Assembly (NCBI RefSeq): GCF_011602365.1
Contig: NZ_JAAONZ010000017.1
Location: 90,425-154,424, forward strand
Origin: Pseudomaricurvus hydrocarbonicus
GTDB taxonomy: Bacteria > Pseudomonadota > Gammaproteobacteria > Pseudomonadales > Cellvibrionaceae
Length of the DNA stretch: 64,000 nucleotides
Direction: 5' to 3'
This document shows positions 29,903 to 40,122 of this stretch, in pieces. Each line of letters opens with the position of its first letter. Within the stretch, counting starts at the first letter, position 1. The notes beneath the pieces were generated by a model. The model ran no database searches. It saw only the letters and a program-made list of their open reading frames with translations, and was not told the DNA's origin. A program made the translations under genes and the position numbers.

Positions 29903-32596
29903 TTAGAAACTGTAATTCAAACGCACACCGTAGTTGGCAGGTACAGAGCGTGAGCCGCGCACAACACCATCACCAGCGCCAGCCCAATAGGGTATAGACT
30001 CATCCGTTACATTGTAGCCGAAGGCTTCCACATCCCACTGTTCATTAGCGCTGATGTACTTGATCGACATATTCACGGTATAAAAAGCTTCGCGGGTGTC
30101 GTCATGCGCCTCGGTGTTGGCATTGGGGAAATCGTGTTTATCCACATTCCAATAGGTCAAGTAAGATTCATCCTCCCAGTGCAAACCCACAAACGGAATG
30201 ACGCGTGCCCCGCTGTCCAAATGAAAAGTATGATCGTAGTTGATGGTAACGCTGTACTCCGGTGAGGCAGCCAGCTCATTGCCCTTAAGGTTGCGATACA
30301 GATCCATATTGTCATTGTCGTGAGCCGGGCCATATTCCATTTGGAACAGGTCCGTCGCGCCGTAATCAAAACGGGTGACAAAGTCCGAAGTAATCTCGGT
30401 TTTCAACCAGGTGGCAAAACCACTGACGCGGCCATTGGGGTATGGCATCCAGTCAAACTCGAATTCAAAGCCTTTGATTTCCGACTCCGCCGCATTCTTG
30501 GTGCGATAAACAACGAAGCCGTTCGTTTCGACTTCACCGTAATTATCACTGGTGGGATCCTGTTGCACACTGTAGACATTAAACACCGATTCCGGTGACG
30601 CCAACTGCATGTCCTGGTAGTCCGAGTAAAAGAAAGTACCCGATAAGTTCAGACGACCATCCAGTAAACTGGCTTTGGCGCCCAGCTCAAACGTGGTGAC
30701 TTCCTCGGGATCGTAGTTTGAATCGTGACGGGTTTTTACAATACGGTTTCCATCTGCATCGAGCGGGTATTCGGCCGTCAGTGGATCCTGTTCGTACTGA
30801 ACAACCACATCGCCGATACCGCCGGATTTGAAGCCATTGGCCACATAACCGTACAACATGATGTCTTCGGTCAAATCATAATCGAGGCCAATGCGGTAAG
30901 TACTGGCAGACCAGCTTCCCTTGGTATCGTTATTGGTGGTGTCACTGTAAATTGCCGGATTGTCGAAGTGATCGGGCGAGTAAGAGTTGAAGAAGCCACT
31001 CGGGTCACCCTCATAGCCAGGAGCGTCAAACACCCAGGCGGGATAACACCCCGGGAAGCCGGCATCCGACGGTGTCAAAGCCCAGTCCCGAACACAGCTC
31101 TTGTTGTGACCGCCCTTGTCTTGCTTGGTATCTTCTGTCCAGCGATAACCCAGGGTCAAATTCAATCGGTCGGTTAATTGATAAGTGCCCTGGGCAAAAT
31201 AGGCTTGTGATTCCAGCGTGCGGTTCGGCTGATCCCAGAACGTGGAGTCATTCATGTGGGCATTAAAATAGCCCTTCATGTCATTTTTTTCTTTGAAATA
31301 AAAGGCGCCGGCAATCCACTGCAACGGGCCGCTGTTCGTGGACTGAATTTGCAGCTCATGGGACTGGGATTGGTACTGGGTATCAACGAAGTTGAGTTCC
31401 ATATCCCAGTCCGTCACCCCCGCGTCAATGTCCATCAGCGCCGAACGTTTTTGAGAGGCGTAACCCGCGTTATACACCAGTGCCATGGTGTCGGAAAAAT
31501 CCCAGCGGAAATTCGAGCGCACACTGTCAATGGACAGATCCAGTTTACCCGGGGTGTTCACCACCACCGTGTACTCGTCAGCGCCTGGGCCATAGACGGA
31601 ATCACAGCCGGCCTGACCCGCGACCATATTGCCGTCGGCGTCTTCGGTAAGACGTTTGGCGGCCTTATCACAGTCAATGGTATTGAGATTACCGGCACTT
31701 TTATCCTGAAATTTTTCGTACGTCATCATCCAGGACAAATCATCGGTGGGTTCCCACAACGCTGAAATACGAAACGCGTACTGGTCAATATTATTGTAGA
31801 AATCTTCCTCATCCGCTTCGACCAGCTCGCGCTTGTCACTCCACCAGTTGCGCTCCTGAATCAAGGTCTTTGCATCGCCATCCAGTAACGGTGCATTTTT
31901 GGCGTCGTCAGGCAGTCGGCGGCGATCCCACTGATTGGCATCATAGTAGCCATCGAGATACGAGTCTCGCGTCTGGTCCATAAAAGAAGCCCGCAGAGCC
32001 AGGGTCTCGCTGACGGGAATATTGATCATGCCTTTGATCAGCCGCTGATCCCAGCTGCCCGCTTCGACGCCCACGTTGGCTTCAAATTCGTCGATTACCG
32101 GACGCTTTGAAATGACGTTAATCGTTCCGACGGTTGAGTTGCGCCCAAACAGGGTCCCCTGAGGACCGCGCAGCGCTTCCACCCGCTCGACATCAAACAT
32201 TAATGCCATGGCGCCCTGGGGGCGTGGTGAGTAGATGCCATCCATGTGCAAACCGACCGACGGGTCACCCAACTCACTGGTATTGGTTGATCGCACTCCG
32301 CGCATGGCGATCACCGGTGAACTTTGATCCTGATCGTAGGCAATGTCCAAGCTGGGCACCAGATTGCCGAGATCTTTTACATTATTGATCCCCTGCCGAA
32401 TCAAGTCCGCCTCCGTAAACGCGGAGATGGCAACGGGGGTGTCCATGAGGTTGGTTTCACGCTTGGTCGCGGTAACGAGCACTTCTTCCAAAATCTGACT
32501 GGAGCGGCGCTCGGAGACATCTTCAGCTAACGCCGGTGCTGCAATAGAGGCATTTGCCACGGCAATAGCCAAAGCCATAGGCTTGTATAATCTCAT
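29903..32596 (-). CDS. TonB-dependent outer-membrane receptor (carbohydrate locus)
   Basis: About 897 residues. A signal peptide (PMALAIAVANASIAAPALAE) is followed by a TonB-box-like LEEVLVTATKRE, a plug domain (about 45-165, with GVRSTNTSELGDPSVG and VEALRGPQGTLFGRN) and a long beta-barrel ending in the aromatic terminus GVRLNYSF. It should import an oligosaccharide or other large substrate, energised by TonB. The ATG at 32596 is chosen because GGAGAG lies 9 bases upstream; a TTG 15 bases earlier has no such site. The neighbours are a LytTR two-component system and a GH3 enzyme. Confidence 0.93.
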   Translation of the reverse strand: MRLYKPMALAIAVANASIAAPALAEDVSERRSSQILEEVLVTATKRETNLMDTPVAISAFTEADLIRQGINNVKDLGNLVPSLDIAYDQDQSSPVIAMRGVRSTNTSELGDPSVGLHMDGIYSPRPQGAMALMFDVERVEALRGPQGTLFGRNSTVGTINVISKRPVIDEFEANVGVEAGSWDQRLIKGMINIPVSETLALRASFMDQTRDSYLDGYYDANQWDRRRLPDDAKNAPLLDGDAKTLIQERNWWSDKRELVEADEEDFYNNIDQYAFRISALWEPTDDLSWMMTYEKFQDKSAGNLNTIDCDKAAKRLTEDADGNMVAGQAGCDSVYGPGADEYTVVVNTPGKLDLSIDSVRSNFRWDFSDTMALVYNAGYASQKRSALMDIDAGVTDWDMELNFVDTQYQSQSHELQIQSTNSGPLQWIAGAFYFKEKNDMKGYFNAHMNDSTFWDQPNRTLESQAYFAQGTYQLTDRLNLTLGYRWTEDTKQDKGGHNKSCVRDWALTPSDAGFPGCYPAWVFDAPGYEGDPSGFFNSYSPDHFDNPAIYSDTTNNDTKGSWSASTYRIGLDYDLTEDIMLYGYVANGFKSGGIGDVVVQYEQDPLTAEYPLDADGNRIVKTRHDSNYDPEEVTTFELGAKASLLDGRLNLSGTFFYSDYQDMQLASPESVFNVYSVQQDPTSDNYGEVETNGFVVYRTKNAAESEIKGFEFEFDWMPYPNGRVSGFATWLKTEITSDFVTRFDYGATDLFQMEYGPAHDNDNMDLYRNLKGNELAASPEYSVTINYDHTFHLDSGARVIPFVGLHWEDESYLTYWNVDKHDFPNANTEAHDDTREAFYTVNMSIKYISANEQWDVEAFGYNVTDESIPYWAGAGDGVVRGSRSVPANYGVRLNYSF

Positions 32597-32890
32597 CTGG
32601 TATCTCTCCAACTTGTTATAATGGTTTTCTATTTTGGATTAACAGAGATAGTCCGGACTCTTCACCCTTCCGAGACTTTCTTGTTACTAAAGCCGATGAG
32701 GCTGTTAGCTGAAGAGTGTCAGCACAGCATACGGCTTCATTTTCAGAATGGCAAAAAGCAATTTATTTAAATACAGAGATTCGTCAGGAAGGGCTAACGC
32801 TGAGACAAAAGGGATAAAAAACCCCGCCGACAAGACCAAACGCCCAGTTGCGCAGCGGCAGCAGGTAGAACCAGGGCCATGACCGGGCAG

Positions 32891-33748
32891 TCAGGGCTGC
32901 AGCAGAAAGACTTTAATCGCTTCCCGGTAGTTGCGACTGACTTTAAGCTCTTCGCCACAGTCCAACCGCAAAAAAAACTCACCCTTGGTGTGAGGGGTTA
33001 CCTGCTCAATTCGATTCAGGTTTACGATGGTCGAGCGATGCACCCGCTTAAAGACGTTGCCATCCAGCCTTGCCAGCAACTCCTTCATGGTACAGCGCAT
33101 AATGTGGGTAGTGCCTTTGACGTGAATGCACATGTAATCACCGGCGGCATCCACCCAGTCAATATCCGCTTCCGGCACCACAAACACCTTGTCCGAGTCT
33201 TTGATGACTATTTTTTTGTTGTCTTCAACGACAACTTCCGCAGCACTAGCAGCTTCCCCGGTAATGCCCGCAGCGTGCACTTTCCGGGCAATCGCATCAA
33301 TGGCCCCCATCAAAGAAGTTTTGCGCTCACCGCCCGACGGCTCAGAGCTGTAGCGTTCCAAAGCCCGCTGGACCGCTCGCTGCAGGCGCTCTTCTTCAAT
33401 AGGCTTGAGCAAATAGTCCACCGCCAGTACATCAAACGCATCCAGTGCGTATTGCTGATACGCCGAGGTAAAAACCACCAGCGGCATGACATCCGCCTGC
33501 AGGGCTTTGACCACGTCAAAACCATTCATGCCCGGCATTTGAATATCGAGAAACATGATGTCCGGATTAAGCTCGAGCACCGCCGCAACGGCCTCTCGTC
33601 CATTACGGCACGACGCCAGCAACTCAACCTCCGGAATATCCGCCAAACAGGCTTCGAGAAAGCTGACGGCCAGGGGTTCATCATCGACCACGATCGCCGT
33701 CAACACCCGCGAATTCGCGTCGGGTGATGCATGATTGAACACTGCCAT
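32891..33748 (-). CDS. LytTR-family response regulator
   Basis: The 285-residue protein has a receiver domain (about 16-135: VVDDEP acidic pocket, phospho-acceptor D68 in MFLDIQMPGMNG, and the conserved lysine in YLLKPI). A linker follows, then a C-terminal LytTR DNA-binding domain (about 175-280: VDWVDAAGDYMCIH-like, KRVHRSTIVNLNRIE). It lies 71 bp downstream of the histidine kinase, so they form a two-component pair. It probably controls the adjoining TonB receptor and GH3 genes; that is inferred from position. Confidence 0.95.
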   Translation of the reverse strand: MAVFNHASPDANSRVLTAIVVDDEPLAVSFLEACLADIPEVELLASCRNGREAVAAVLELNPDIMFLDIQMPGMNGFDVVKALQADVMPLVVFTSAYQQYALDAFDVLAVDYLLKPIEEERLQRAVQRALERYSSEPSGGERKTSLMGAIDAIARKVHAAGITGEAASAAEVVVEDNKKIVIKDSDKVFVVPEADIDWVDAAGDYMCIHVKGTTHIMRCTMKELLARLDGNVFKRVHRSTIVNLNRIEQVTPHTKGEFFLRLDCGEELKVSRNYREAIKVFLLQP

Positions 33749-33819
33749 AATTCAGCCCCTTAAAAACTTTGACTGGTCGAAGAACCACCGTTTACGTTTG
33801 GCTTACCACCCTCCATCCG

Positions 33820-34986
33820 TCAGCCTTTCACGAGCTCAGCCAGTGGCTGCTCGCGCTGACCGGGCTCCACCTCGTAAGGAAAGCGCATGCTGATTTGAAC
33901 TCCGTTCCGCTCAGAAGTCCCAATATCAACCGAGTGATCGCGACCATAGAGATTTTGCAAACGCTCCAGGGTATTGTGTAAACCCACACCCCGTCCCTTC
34001 AGGGCCTGCTCGGATCCACCGGACAATCCCGGACCATCATCCCAGACGTCAAGGCAAAGCAGGTCATCCTCAATGTCCGCTTTTATACCAATAGTGCCAC
34101 CGGTTTCCCGAGTCGATATCGCATATTTGATGGCGTTCTCAACCAGCGGCTGCAACAACAAGCTCGGAATCAACGCTTTTTTGGCGGCATCACTGACCTG
34201 CACATCCATCGACAATCGATCGCCAAAACGAATCAGTTCAATATTCAAATAAAGCATTAAAGCGTTCAGCTCTTCTGCCAAACTGATTCGATACGCCGGT
34301 TCATTGTCCAGCGCATAACGGAGAAAATGGCTTAACTTTTGAAGCATATTCTGCGCAGTGTCATTGTCTTTGAGACGAATAAGCGCATTGATGGTATTCA
34401 AAGTATTGAAAAGAAAATGCGGATTAAGCTGATAACGCAGCATCTTCAACTGAGCCTCTCTGGCGACCGTTTCGGCCTCGAGACGTTTAAGGTGTTCCTG
34501 TTGGGTTTCTTGCTCGGCCTGGCGGGATCTTTCCTGTTCGAACTGCACCTGATTATAGTAACTCAAGCCGTAATACAGCGCGGACCAGCAAAGAAAAATA
34601 AAAAAGCCACCAAAATACCAGCCGCCAAAGTCACTCCACAGATTCTTTTCTTCCTGCACAATCCAGATAAACGTGACCATGCGCAAAATGGTCCAGATGC
34701 CAGCCCCCAGAGCCACCACCAAAAGCGAGATACCCAAGCGTTGCAGCAGGGGCCTTTCCCACAACCAGGTGTATACGTTGCGCAGAGGGTATGACACCAG
34801 CACCCCCAACACAGCCTGTAACACCGTATGCTCGATGTGTGGCAATTCAGCCGTGCCATACCAGAGCGTCAGGGAAAAGAAGGTAATCGCCATCAACCCC
34901 AGCCAAAACATCAGCTGAAACAGATAAAATTGCTGAGTGCGAACGGTGTAGAGACCTTTGTCGAGTTGCGGCTTGGGCACAGTCAT
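33820..34986 (-). CDS. LytS/YehU-type membrane histidine kinase
   Basis: A 388-residue kinase with four membrane helices in the first 145 residues, a charged coiled coil (about 148-182) and the His_kinase domain. The phospho-acceptor H190 is in YQLNPHFLFNTLNTI. The ATPase domain has the N-box VENAIKYA and the G-box DVWDDGPGLSGG. There is no extracellular sensor domain, so a signal in or near the membrane is likely. It is paired with the LytTR regulator. Confidence 0.94.
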   Translation of the reverse strand: MTVPKPQLDKGLYTVRTQQFYLFQLMFWLGLMAITFFSLTLWYGTAELPHIEHTVLQAVLGVLVSYPLRNVYTWLWERPLLQRLGISLLVVALGAGIWTILRMVTFIWIVQEEKNLWSDFGGWYFGGFFIFLCWSALYYGLSYYNQVQFEQERSRQAEQETQQEHLKRLEAETVAREAQLKMLRYQLNPHFLFNTLNTINALIRLKDNDTAQNMLQKLSHFLRYALDNEPAYRISLAEELNALMLYLNIELIRFGDRLSMDVQVSDAAKKALIPSLLLQPLVENAIKYAISTRETGGTIGIKADIEDDLLCLDVWDDGPGLSGGSEQALKGRGVGLHNTLERLQNLYGRDHSVDIGTSERNGVQISMRFPYEVEPGQREQPLAELVKG

Positions 34987-35252
34987 TCTCTGGTTGTTTA
35001 TGGTTATTAGGTGTCACTCATGATACGTGATCCAGAAAATGATACCTAGCCCAAGCCCGGGGGTTTACGTCCACATTAACTCAGTGCCAACCCCACTTAT
35101 CGCAAACCAATCGCTCCCCTGTTCGGCCCATGGTAGCTTGCGCTCTATGTGAGGCCGTGATCACCCTGCCGCCGCCCTGGCGCACCGTTCAATCGGACTG
35201 ATACTTCTCAACCTATAAAAAAAGAAGTTTCACACAATTTGATCACTGCCTG

Positions 35253-35266
35253 GGAAATTGGTTTCC
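35253..35266. promoter_or_regulatory. LacI-type operator-like palindrome before the GH3 gene
   Basis: GGAAA-TTGG-TTTCC lies 24 bp upstream of the GH3 start. It resembles the GGAAACCGGTTTCC-type sites of LacI-family sugar regulators. No LacI gene is in the window, so any regulator would act in trans. Confidence 0.4.
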
Positions 35267-35289
35267 ATTATCTACCTTAAGAGGTCTAC

Positions 35290-37890
35290 ATGTACTTAAT
35301 ACAACGCTCCAAAGCGACATCTCTGGGTTTCGGCTTGTGCCTGATAACACTCCTCGGCTGCGATGCCCAGGCACCGGCCAGCAGTAGCGCGGACCTCACC
35401 CCACAGGAACGGCAGATCTGGCCGCAAATAGACAGTGCCATAGCGCGTGATGAACATCAGGAAGCGGCTATCGTCCAATGGCTGGAGCAGATGACTCTGG
35501 AACAAAAAGTCGGTCAAATGATACAGGCCGAACTTAAGCAGGTCACACCCGAGGACGTTAAGCAATACCATCTCGGCTCCATACTCAATGGTGGTGGTTC
35601 CTTTCCCAACAATGACAAACTCGCCACCATTGACGACTGGTTAGCCACGGCCGATGCGTTCTATCACGCCTCAATGGACACCTCCGGGGGTGGGCTGGCC
35701 ATTCCGGTCATGTGGGGAACCGATGCCGTTCACGGCCACAACAACGTCGTGGGAGCCACGCTTTTCCCTCACAACATTGGCCTCGGCGCGACTCACAACC
35801 CTCAGTTGATCCGTCAAATTGGCGCCGCCACGGCCCGGGAAGTGGCCGTAACGGGGATTGACTGGGTCTTTGCCCCAACCGTTGCCACGGTGCGCGATGA
35901 CCGCTGGGGAAGAACCTATGAAGGCTACTCGGAAACACCCGCGCTGATCAAACAGTACGCGGAGCAAATGACCATCGGCCTGCAGGGGTCGGCTCACAGC
36001 AGCCAGTTACTCGATGAGACCCGCGTTGTCGCAACCGCCAAGCATTTTATCGGTGATGGCGGCACACTCGGCGGCATTGACCGAGGCAACAACCTGTCCC
36101 CTGAGCAGGAACTGTTTGACCTGCACGGCCAGGGTTACGTCTCGGCGTTGAGCGCCGGCGTACAAAGGGTGATGGCGTCTTTTAATAGCTGGCAGGGCGA
36201 AAAACTGCACGGCAGCCAATACCTGCTGACCGAGGTATTAAAAAACCGCATGGGTTTTGACGGCTTTGTGGTGGGTGACTGGAATGGGCATGCGTTTGTA
36301 CCGGGCTGCTCCACCAAAAGCTGCCCGCAAGCCATTAACGCCGGTCTCGATATGTTCATGGCCCCCGACGCCGACTGGAAAGAGCTGTACCACAACACGA
36401 TCCAACAGGTACGTGCTGGCGACATTCCCTTACAGCGGATCGACGACGCGGTTAGCCGCATCCTGCGCGTGAAACTCCGAGCTGGGCTGTTCGATAAAGG
36501 CGCCCCCTCCACCCGTGCGGTGGCGGGCCGGGAGGAGATACTGGGGTCTCCTGAACACCGCGCCATTGCCCGTCAGGCGGTGCGTGAATCGCTGGTGCTG
36601 CTGAAGAACAAAAACGCCCTGCTGCCCCTGGACCCCAAACTCAATGTGCTGGTCGCTGGCGATGGCGCCGACCACATCGGCAAGCAGTCAGGCGGCTGGA
36701 CCCTGAGCTGGCAGGGCACGGGCAATGCCAACAGTGATTTTCCCGGGGCAACCTCAATCTTTGACGGTATCGAAAGCGCCGTCGAAGCCGCCGGAGGCTC
36801 AGCCACGCTCAGTCCAGACGCCCGCTACGAGCAGCGACCGGATGTGGCCATTGTTGTGTTTGGTGAAGACCCATATGCCGAGGGACAGGGCGACGTGCAA
36901 ACGCTGGAATACCAACCCGATGGCCACACCGATCTGGCCCTGTTAAAACGCCTGAAAGCGGCAGGAATTCCGGTGATCTCGGTGTTCCTGTCAGGGCGCC
37001 CGCTGTGGGTGAACAAGGAGCTTAATGCCTCGGATGCCTTTGTTGCCGCCTGGCTGCCGGGCAGTGAAGGCGCCGGAGTCGCCGATGTGCTGTTCAGACA
37101 GGCCGACGGACAAATTCACTACGACTTTGTGGGCAAATTGACTTTTTCGTGGCCCAATCAGCCCCATCACACGACACTCAATGATGACGACAAGACTTAT
37201 CAGCCCCTGTTTGCACAAGATTATGGCCTCAGCGTCAAAGATCAAGACACCCTGACGGACAATTTGGCGGAAGTGATTGACGGCGCGGCTGAGTCCCCTA
37301 CGGACCAGGCCCGGTCGCTGTTTGTCTCTCGGGCGCTTCCCCCCTGGCAACTGCTGATCGGGGACACGGAGTACGGCCAGGTGCCTGTCAACGGCAATAC
37401 CGTGACCATTCCACAAGTCGAAACGCTGACCATAACCGCCATCAATAAAGAGGTGCAGGAAGATGCCCGGCAAGTACTCTGGAGCGGCCGCTCTCTGGGC
37501 GAAGTCTTGCTGCAGGGGCAGGCCAACGGCCATGATCTCACGGACATGCTGCAAAAAAATGGGGCCCTGAGCCTGGAGTTGCGCATCGACAGTGAACCGA
37601 CAGACAAGGTGCATGTGCGGATGGATTGCGGCAGTCAATGCACGGGGTCGCTGGAAATCCGTGAAACCTTGCTGCAGCTCAAACCGAAACAGTGGTTACC
37701 CTTTTCCATTGATTTGCGCTGCTTTGCTCAGGCGGGTGCCGATTTCACTCACATCACCAAGCCACTGGTGTTGACGACCAGAGGCGAGCTGTCACTGAGT
37801 TTTGCCAATGTGAAGCTGGAACCCGGCCTGGCCGATCGCGCCAATTATCAGTGCGGCGGCAACACCAATTCCGGTATCGCCGCTTACTGA
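35290..37890 (+). CDS. Lipoprotein GH3 beta-glucosidase/exo-beta-glucanase
   Basis: An 866-residue glycoside hydrolase family 3 enzyme. A lipobox (ITLLGC, C24) makes it a membrane lipoprotein. The (beta/alpha)8 domain has TAKHFIGDGGTLGGIDRGN at about 249-267 and the probable nucleophile D330 in FDGFVVGDWNGH. The alpha/beta sandwich domain follows (ALLPLDPKLNVLVAGDGAD). A C-terminal beta-rich domain of about 180 residues matches the layout of ExoP-type exo-1,3/1,4-beta-glucanases. It should release glucose from beta-glucan oligosaccharides in the periplasm or at the surface. No ribosome binding site other than AAGAGG is seen before the ATG. Confidence 0.94.
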   Translation: MYLIQRSKATSLGFGLCLITLLGCDAQAPASSSADLTPQERQIWPQIDSAIARDEHQEAAIVQWLEQMTLEQKVGQMIQAELKQVTPEDVKQYHLGSILNGGGSFPNNDKLATIDDWLATADAFYHASMDTSGGGLAIPVMWGTDAVHGHNNVVGATLFPHNIGLGATHNPQLIRQIGAATAREVAVTGIDWVFAPTVATVRDDRWGRTYEGYSETPALIKQYAEQMTIGLQGSAHSSQLLDETRVVATAKHFIGDGGTLGGIDRGNNLSPEQELFDLHGQGYVSALSAGVQRVMASFNSWQGEKLHGSQYLLTEVLKNRMGFDGFVVGDWNGHAFVPGCSTKSCPQAINAGLDMFMAPDADWKELYHNTIQQVRAGDIPLQRIDDAVSRILRVKLRAGLFDKGAPSTRAVAGREEILGSPEHRAIARQAVRESLVLLKNKNALLPLDPKLNVLVAGDGADHIGKQSGGWTLSWQGTGNANSDFPGATSIFDGIESAVEAAGGSATLSPDARYEQRPDVAIVVFGEDPYAEGQGDVQTLEYQPDGHTDLALLKRLKAAGIPVISVFLSGRPLWVNKELNASDAFVAAWLPGSEGAGVADVLFRQADGQIHYDFVGKLTFSWPNQPHHTTLNDDDKTYQPLFAQDYGLSVKDQDTLTDNLAEVIDGAAESPTDQARSLFVSRALPPWQLLIGDTEYGQVPVNGNTVTIPQVETLTITAINKEVQEDARQVLWSGRSLGEVLLQGQANGHDLTDMLQKNGALSLELRIDSEPTDKVHVRMDCGSQCTGSLEIRETLLQLKPKQWLPFSIDLRCFAQAGADFTHITKPLVLTTRGELSLSFANVKLEPGLADRANYQCGGNTNSGIAAY

Positions 37891-37901
37891 AACTCACGCT
37901 A

Positions 37902-37944
37902 CCTGCTGTCGCCAGACGTCACATGAACCCGGGGCGACAGCAGG
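37902..37944 (+). terminator. 12-bp hairpin after the GH3 gene
   Basis: CCTGCTGTCGCC (37902-37913) pairs exactly with GGCGACAGCAGG (37933-37944) across a 19-nt loop, 12 bp past the stop codon. There is no T-run, so termination is uncertain. Confidence 0.5.
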
Positions 37945-38127
37945 CTAACCACCCCGCGCCGGCATGTGCCGCCCACCTCCCGAGGCAACGTAAAGAGGTT
38001 ATCTGGGGCCATATTCAAATTTCATCTAACTCCCCGCTTCACATCCCTCTAACACCACGTTAGCATCAAGCCTTTGCACGTCATAAAACCATAATAAAAA
38101 GAATATCTATAACAAAAACAACTTAAA

Positions 38128-40122
38128 GTGACTGTGAACATGCTGAGATTCACGGACTGCGGACGATTTACCGTCCGTTTCCCTGCAGGTACCATTGACG
38201 CCCTAATCCGCACACTGTGCCTCTGCGGTCTGGCCCTTGCCACCGTATTCCCGTTGCAGGCTCATGCGGCCTCGCCGTTACTGCAGCAGATTACCGCTAC
38301 CCACATTACCGCAGTACTGATTGGCGCCACCGCCATGCTGGTCTTGATCAATCTCGGCCAGGCCTGGATACGCCGCGAAACTCTGAACCTGTGGCTGGCC
38401 ATTTACGTGCTGGCGCTGTCCGCCACCTTTTTGTGTGTGTGGCAGATTAACCACACCCCTCCGCCCGCCACAACAGCCCACATCGCCAGCCGACTGTTTG
38501 TGCTCATGGCCATGGTGGCTCAATGTCGGCTGGTGTTCCGTTTTGCGCCACTGCCCAAAAGCGCAGCCCGCTGGAAAACCTGGTTTATCGGTCTCAGTAC
38601 CGGCGTTGTTTTGCTGGCCGCCACCGCCGCCAGCCTCATGTCTCCGGCGGCCACCCAGTTCCTGAAGCTGATGTTTCTGTGCAGCACGCTGCTGTGTGTG
38701 ATCCATTTAGCCATCCTGGTGCATCAGCAGGCCGACAATGCCCTGCTGCTCCTGCTGGCCAAGGGCTTTGCGCTGTTTGCCTTTGCCGGCACCTGGCTGC
38801 TGAACAGCCTGTACACCGGTCAACCCGGCAGTCACTGGCTGGCGCAATCGACGATTATTATTGAAAGTATGTTCATTACCTATGCTCTGGTCATGGTCAG
38901 TGTTGAACGCTGGCAACGTCGACTTCAGGCACACTATCAGCGCAGCCGGGACCTCAAGCTTAAGCAGCAATACAACGCCACGCTGAAGCTGGTAGACCAG
39001 GAACTGCGCACCCCCTTAAGCGGTATTGTCGGCATCGCCGAACTGTTATTAGACACCTCGTTAACGAAGACCCAGCGCGACCAGATCAGCACCATGCGCA
39101 GGGTCAGTGAATCGCTGTTGAAGTGGTTAAACCGTCTTAATGACTGGCGCGCCCTGCAACTCGGTCGGCTGCGCTTTGATGCGATCCCATTTGATTTCTC
39201 ACAGGTTTTGCAAACGCTGTTTGAAGACAGCCAGGTGAAAGCCCGGGACCGAAAAATTCAACTGACCTATACTCCCCACGACAACCCCCCCACCCTGGTC
39301 AAGGGCGACCCTGCGCGTCTGAAACAGATCATTTCCGGCACGCTGGAGCTGGCGCTGTTCTACAGTGAACAAGGTGAGATCCACATCGAGCTGCAACCAC
39401 TACCGGTGCGCAACCGATGGCAACTGGTGATCACCGACAGCCAAACCGGGCTGCAGCCGGAGGACATTCAAATCTCATTGGGCGACGATCAGGAACACGA
39501 TACCGGGCACTACAGCAGCGTCCAACGAAACTGGTTAATCGCTAAGGCGCTGGCCGAGCACACCGGCGGTCAATTGACCGTCGAGCTGGAGCAGGGCCGG
39601 GCTCGCTTCAGCTGTGAATTCCTCCTGCCGCGCTACTCGTTGCTGCAACATCACGAGAGCCAGTACGATCAGCTGCTGCACAAAAAACGTTTACTGGTGG
39701 TGGATTACAGCAGTTCCAGCCGCAAAGTCGTGGCCAAACGAGCCGACAGTTGGGGCATGAAAAGCACCTGCGTCCCCAATGGCAAAGATGCGCTGGCCAT
39801 CATCGACACGATGAGTCAACTGGGCGCCGACTTCGACGCGGTGATTCTCGACCATGAGTTGCCGGACATGAACGGACTGGATCTCGCCAGACGCATCGTG
39901 CAACACCCGTCAGTGACCCAACCACCGGTGATATTGATGCTCACCGGCGATAACAGCTTTCCCGCCGAAGACCAAGTTCTGGACGCCTGCATTCACAGCG
40001 TCCTCACCAAACCCATCAGCGCGCAAAGCCTGAAGATTACCCTGGCGGAAGAGCTCACCTTGCAGCAAGCTCGTCAGAAAACCCGCCCCGAGCCGACACT
40101 GCCTGACGACACCTTAATCTAG
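38128..40122 (+). CDS. 7TM hybrid sensor with a degenerate (pseudo) histidine kinase domain
   Basis: A 664-residue protein: an N-terminal hydrophobic segment, about seven membrane helices (55-260), a dimerisation domain, an ATPase-like domain (about 355-500) and a receiver (520-640). The H-box reads DQELRTPLSG, so the phospho-acceptor histidine is replaced by Q291 (codon CAG). The N-box asparagine is replaced by L409, and the first glycine of the G1 box is lost (DSQTG at 437-441). The receiver keeps D575 and K628, but the second acidic-pocket residue is Y527. Kinase activity is therefore unlikely; it may act as a signal scaffold. The start is a GTG, and an ATG 12 bases on is an alternative. 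Confidence 0.88.
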   Translation: MTVNMLRFTDCGRFTVRFPAGTIDALIRTLCLCGLALATVFPLQAHAASPLLQQITATHITAVLIGATAMLVLINLGQAWIRRETLNLWLAIYVLALSATFLCVWQINHTPPPATTAHIASRLFVLMAMVAQCRLVFRFAPLPKSAARWKTWFIGLSTGVVLLAATAASLMSPAATQFLKLMFLCSTLLCVIHLAILVHQQADNALLLLLAKGFALFAFAGTWLLNSLYTGQPGSHWLAQSTIIIESMFITYALVMVSVERWQRRLQAHYQRSRDLKLKQQYNATLKLVDQELRTPLSGIVGIAELLLDTSLTKTQRDQISTMRRVSESLLKWLNRLNDWRALQLGRLRFDAIPFDFSQVLQTLFEDSQVKARDRKIQLTYTPHDNPPTLVKGDPARLKQIISGTLELALFYSEQGEIHIELQPLPVRNRWQLVITDSQTGLQPEDIQISLGDDQEHDTGHYSSVQRNWLIAKALAEHTGGQLTVELEQGRARFSCEFLLPRYSLLQHHESQYDQLLHKKRLLVVDYSSSSRKVVAKRADSWGMKSTCVPNGKDALAIIDTMSQLGADFDAVILDHELPDMNGLDLARRIVQHPSVTQPPVILMLTGDNSFPAEDQVLDACIHSVLTKPISAQSLKITLAEELTLQQARQKTRPEPTLPDDTLI

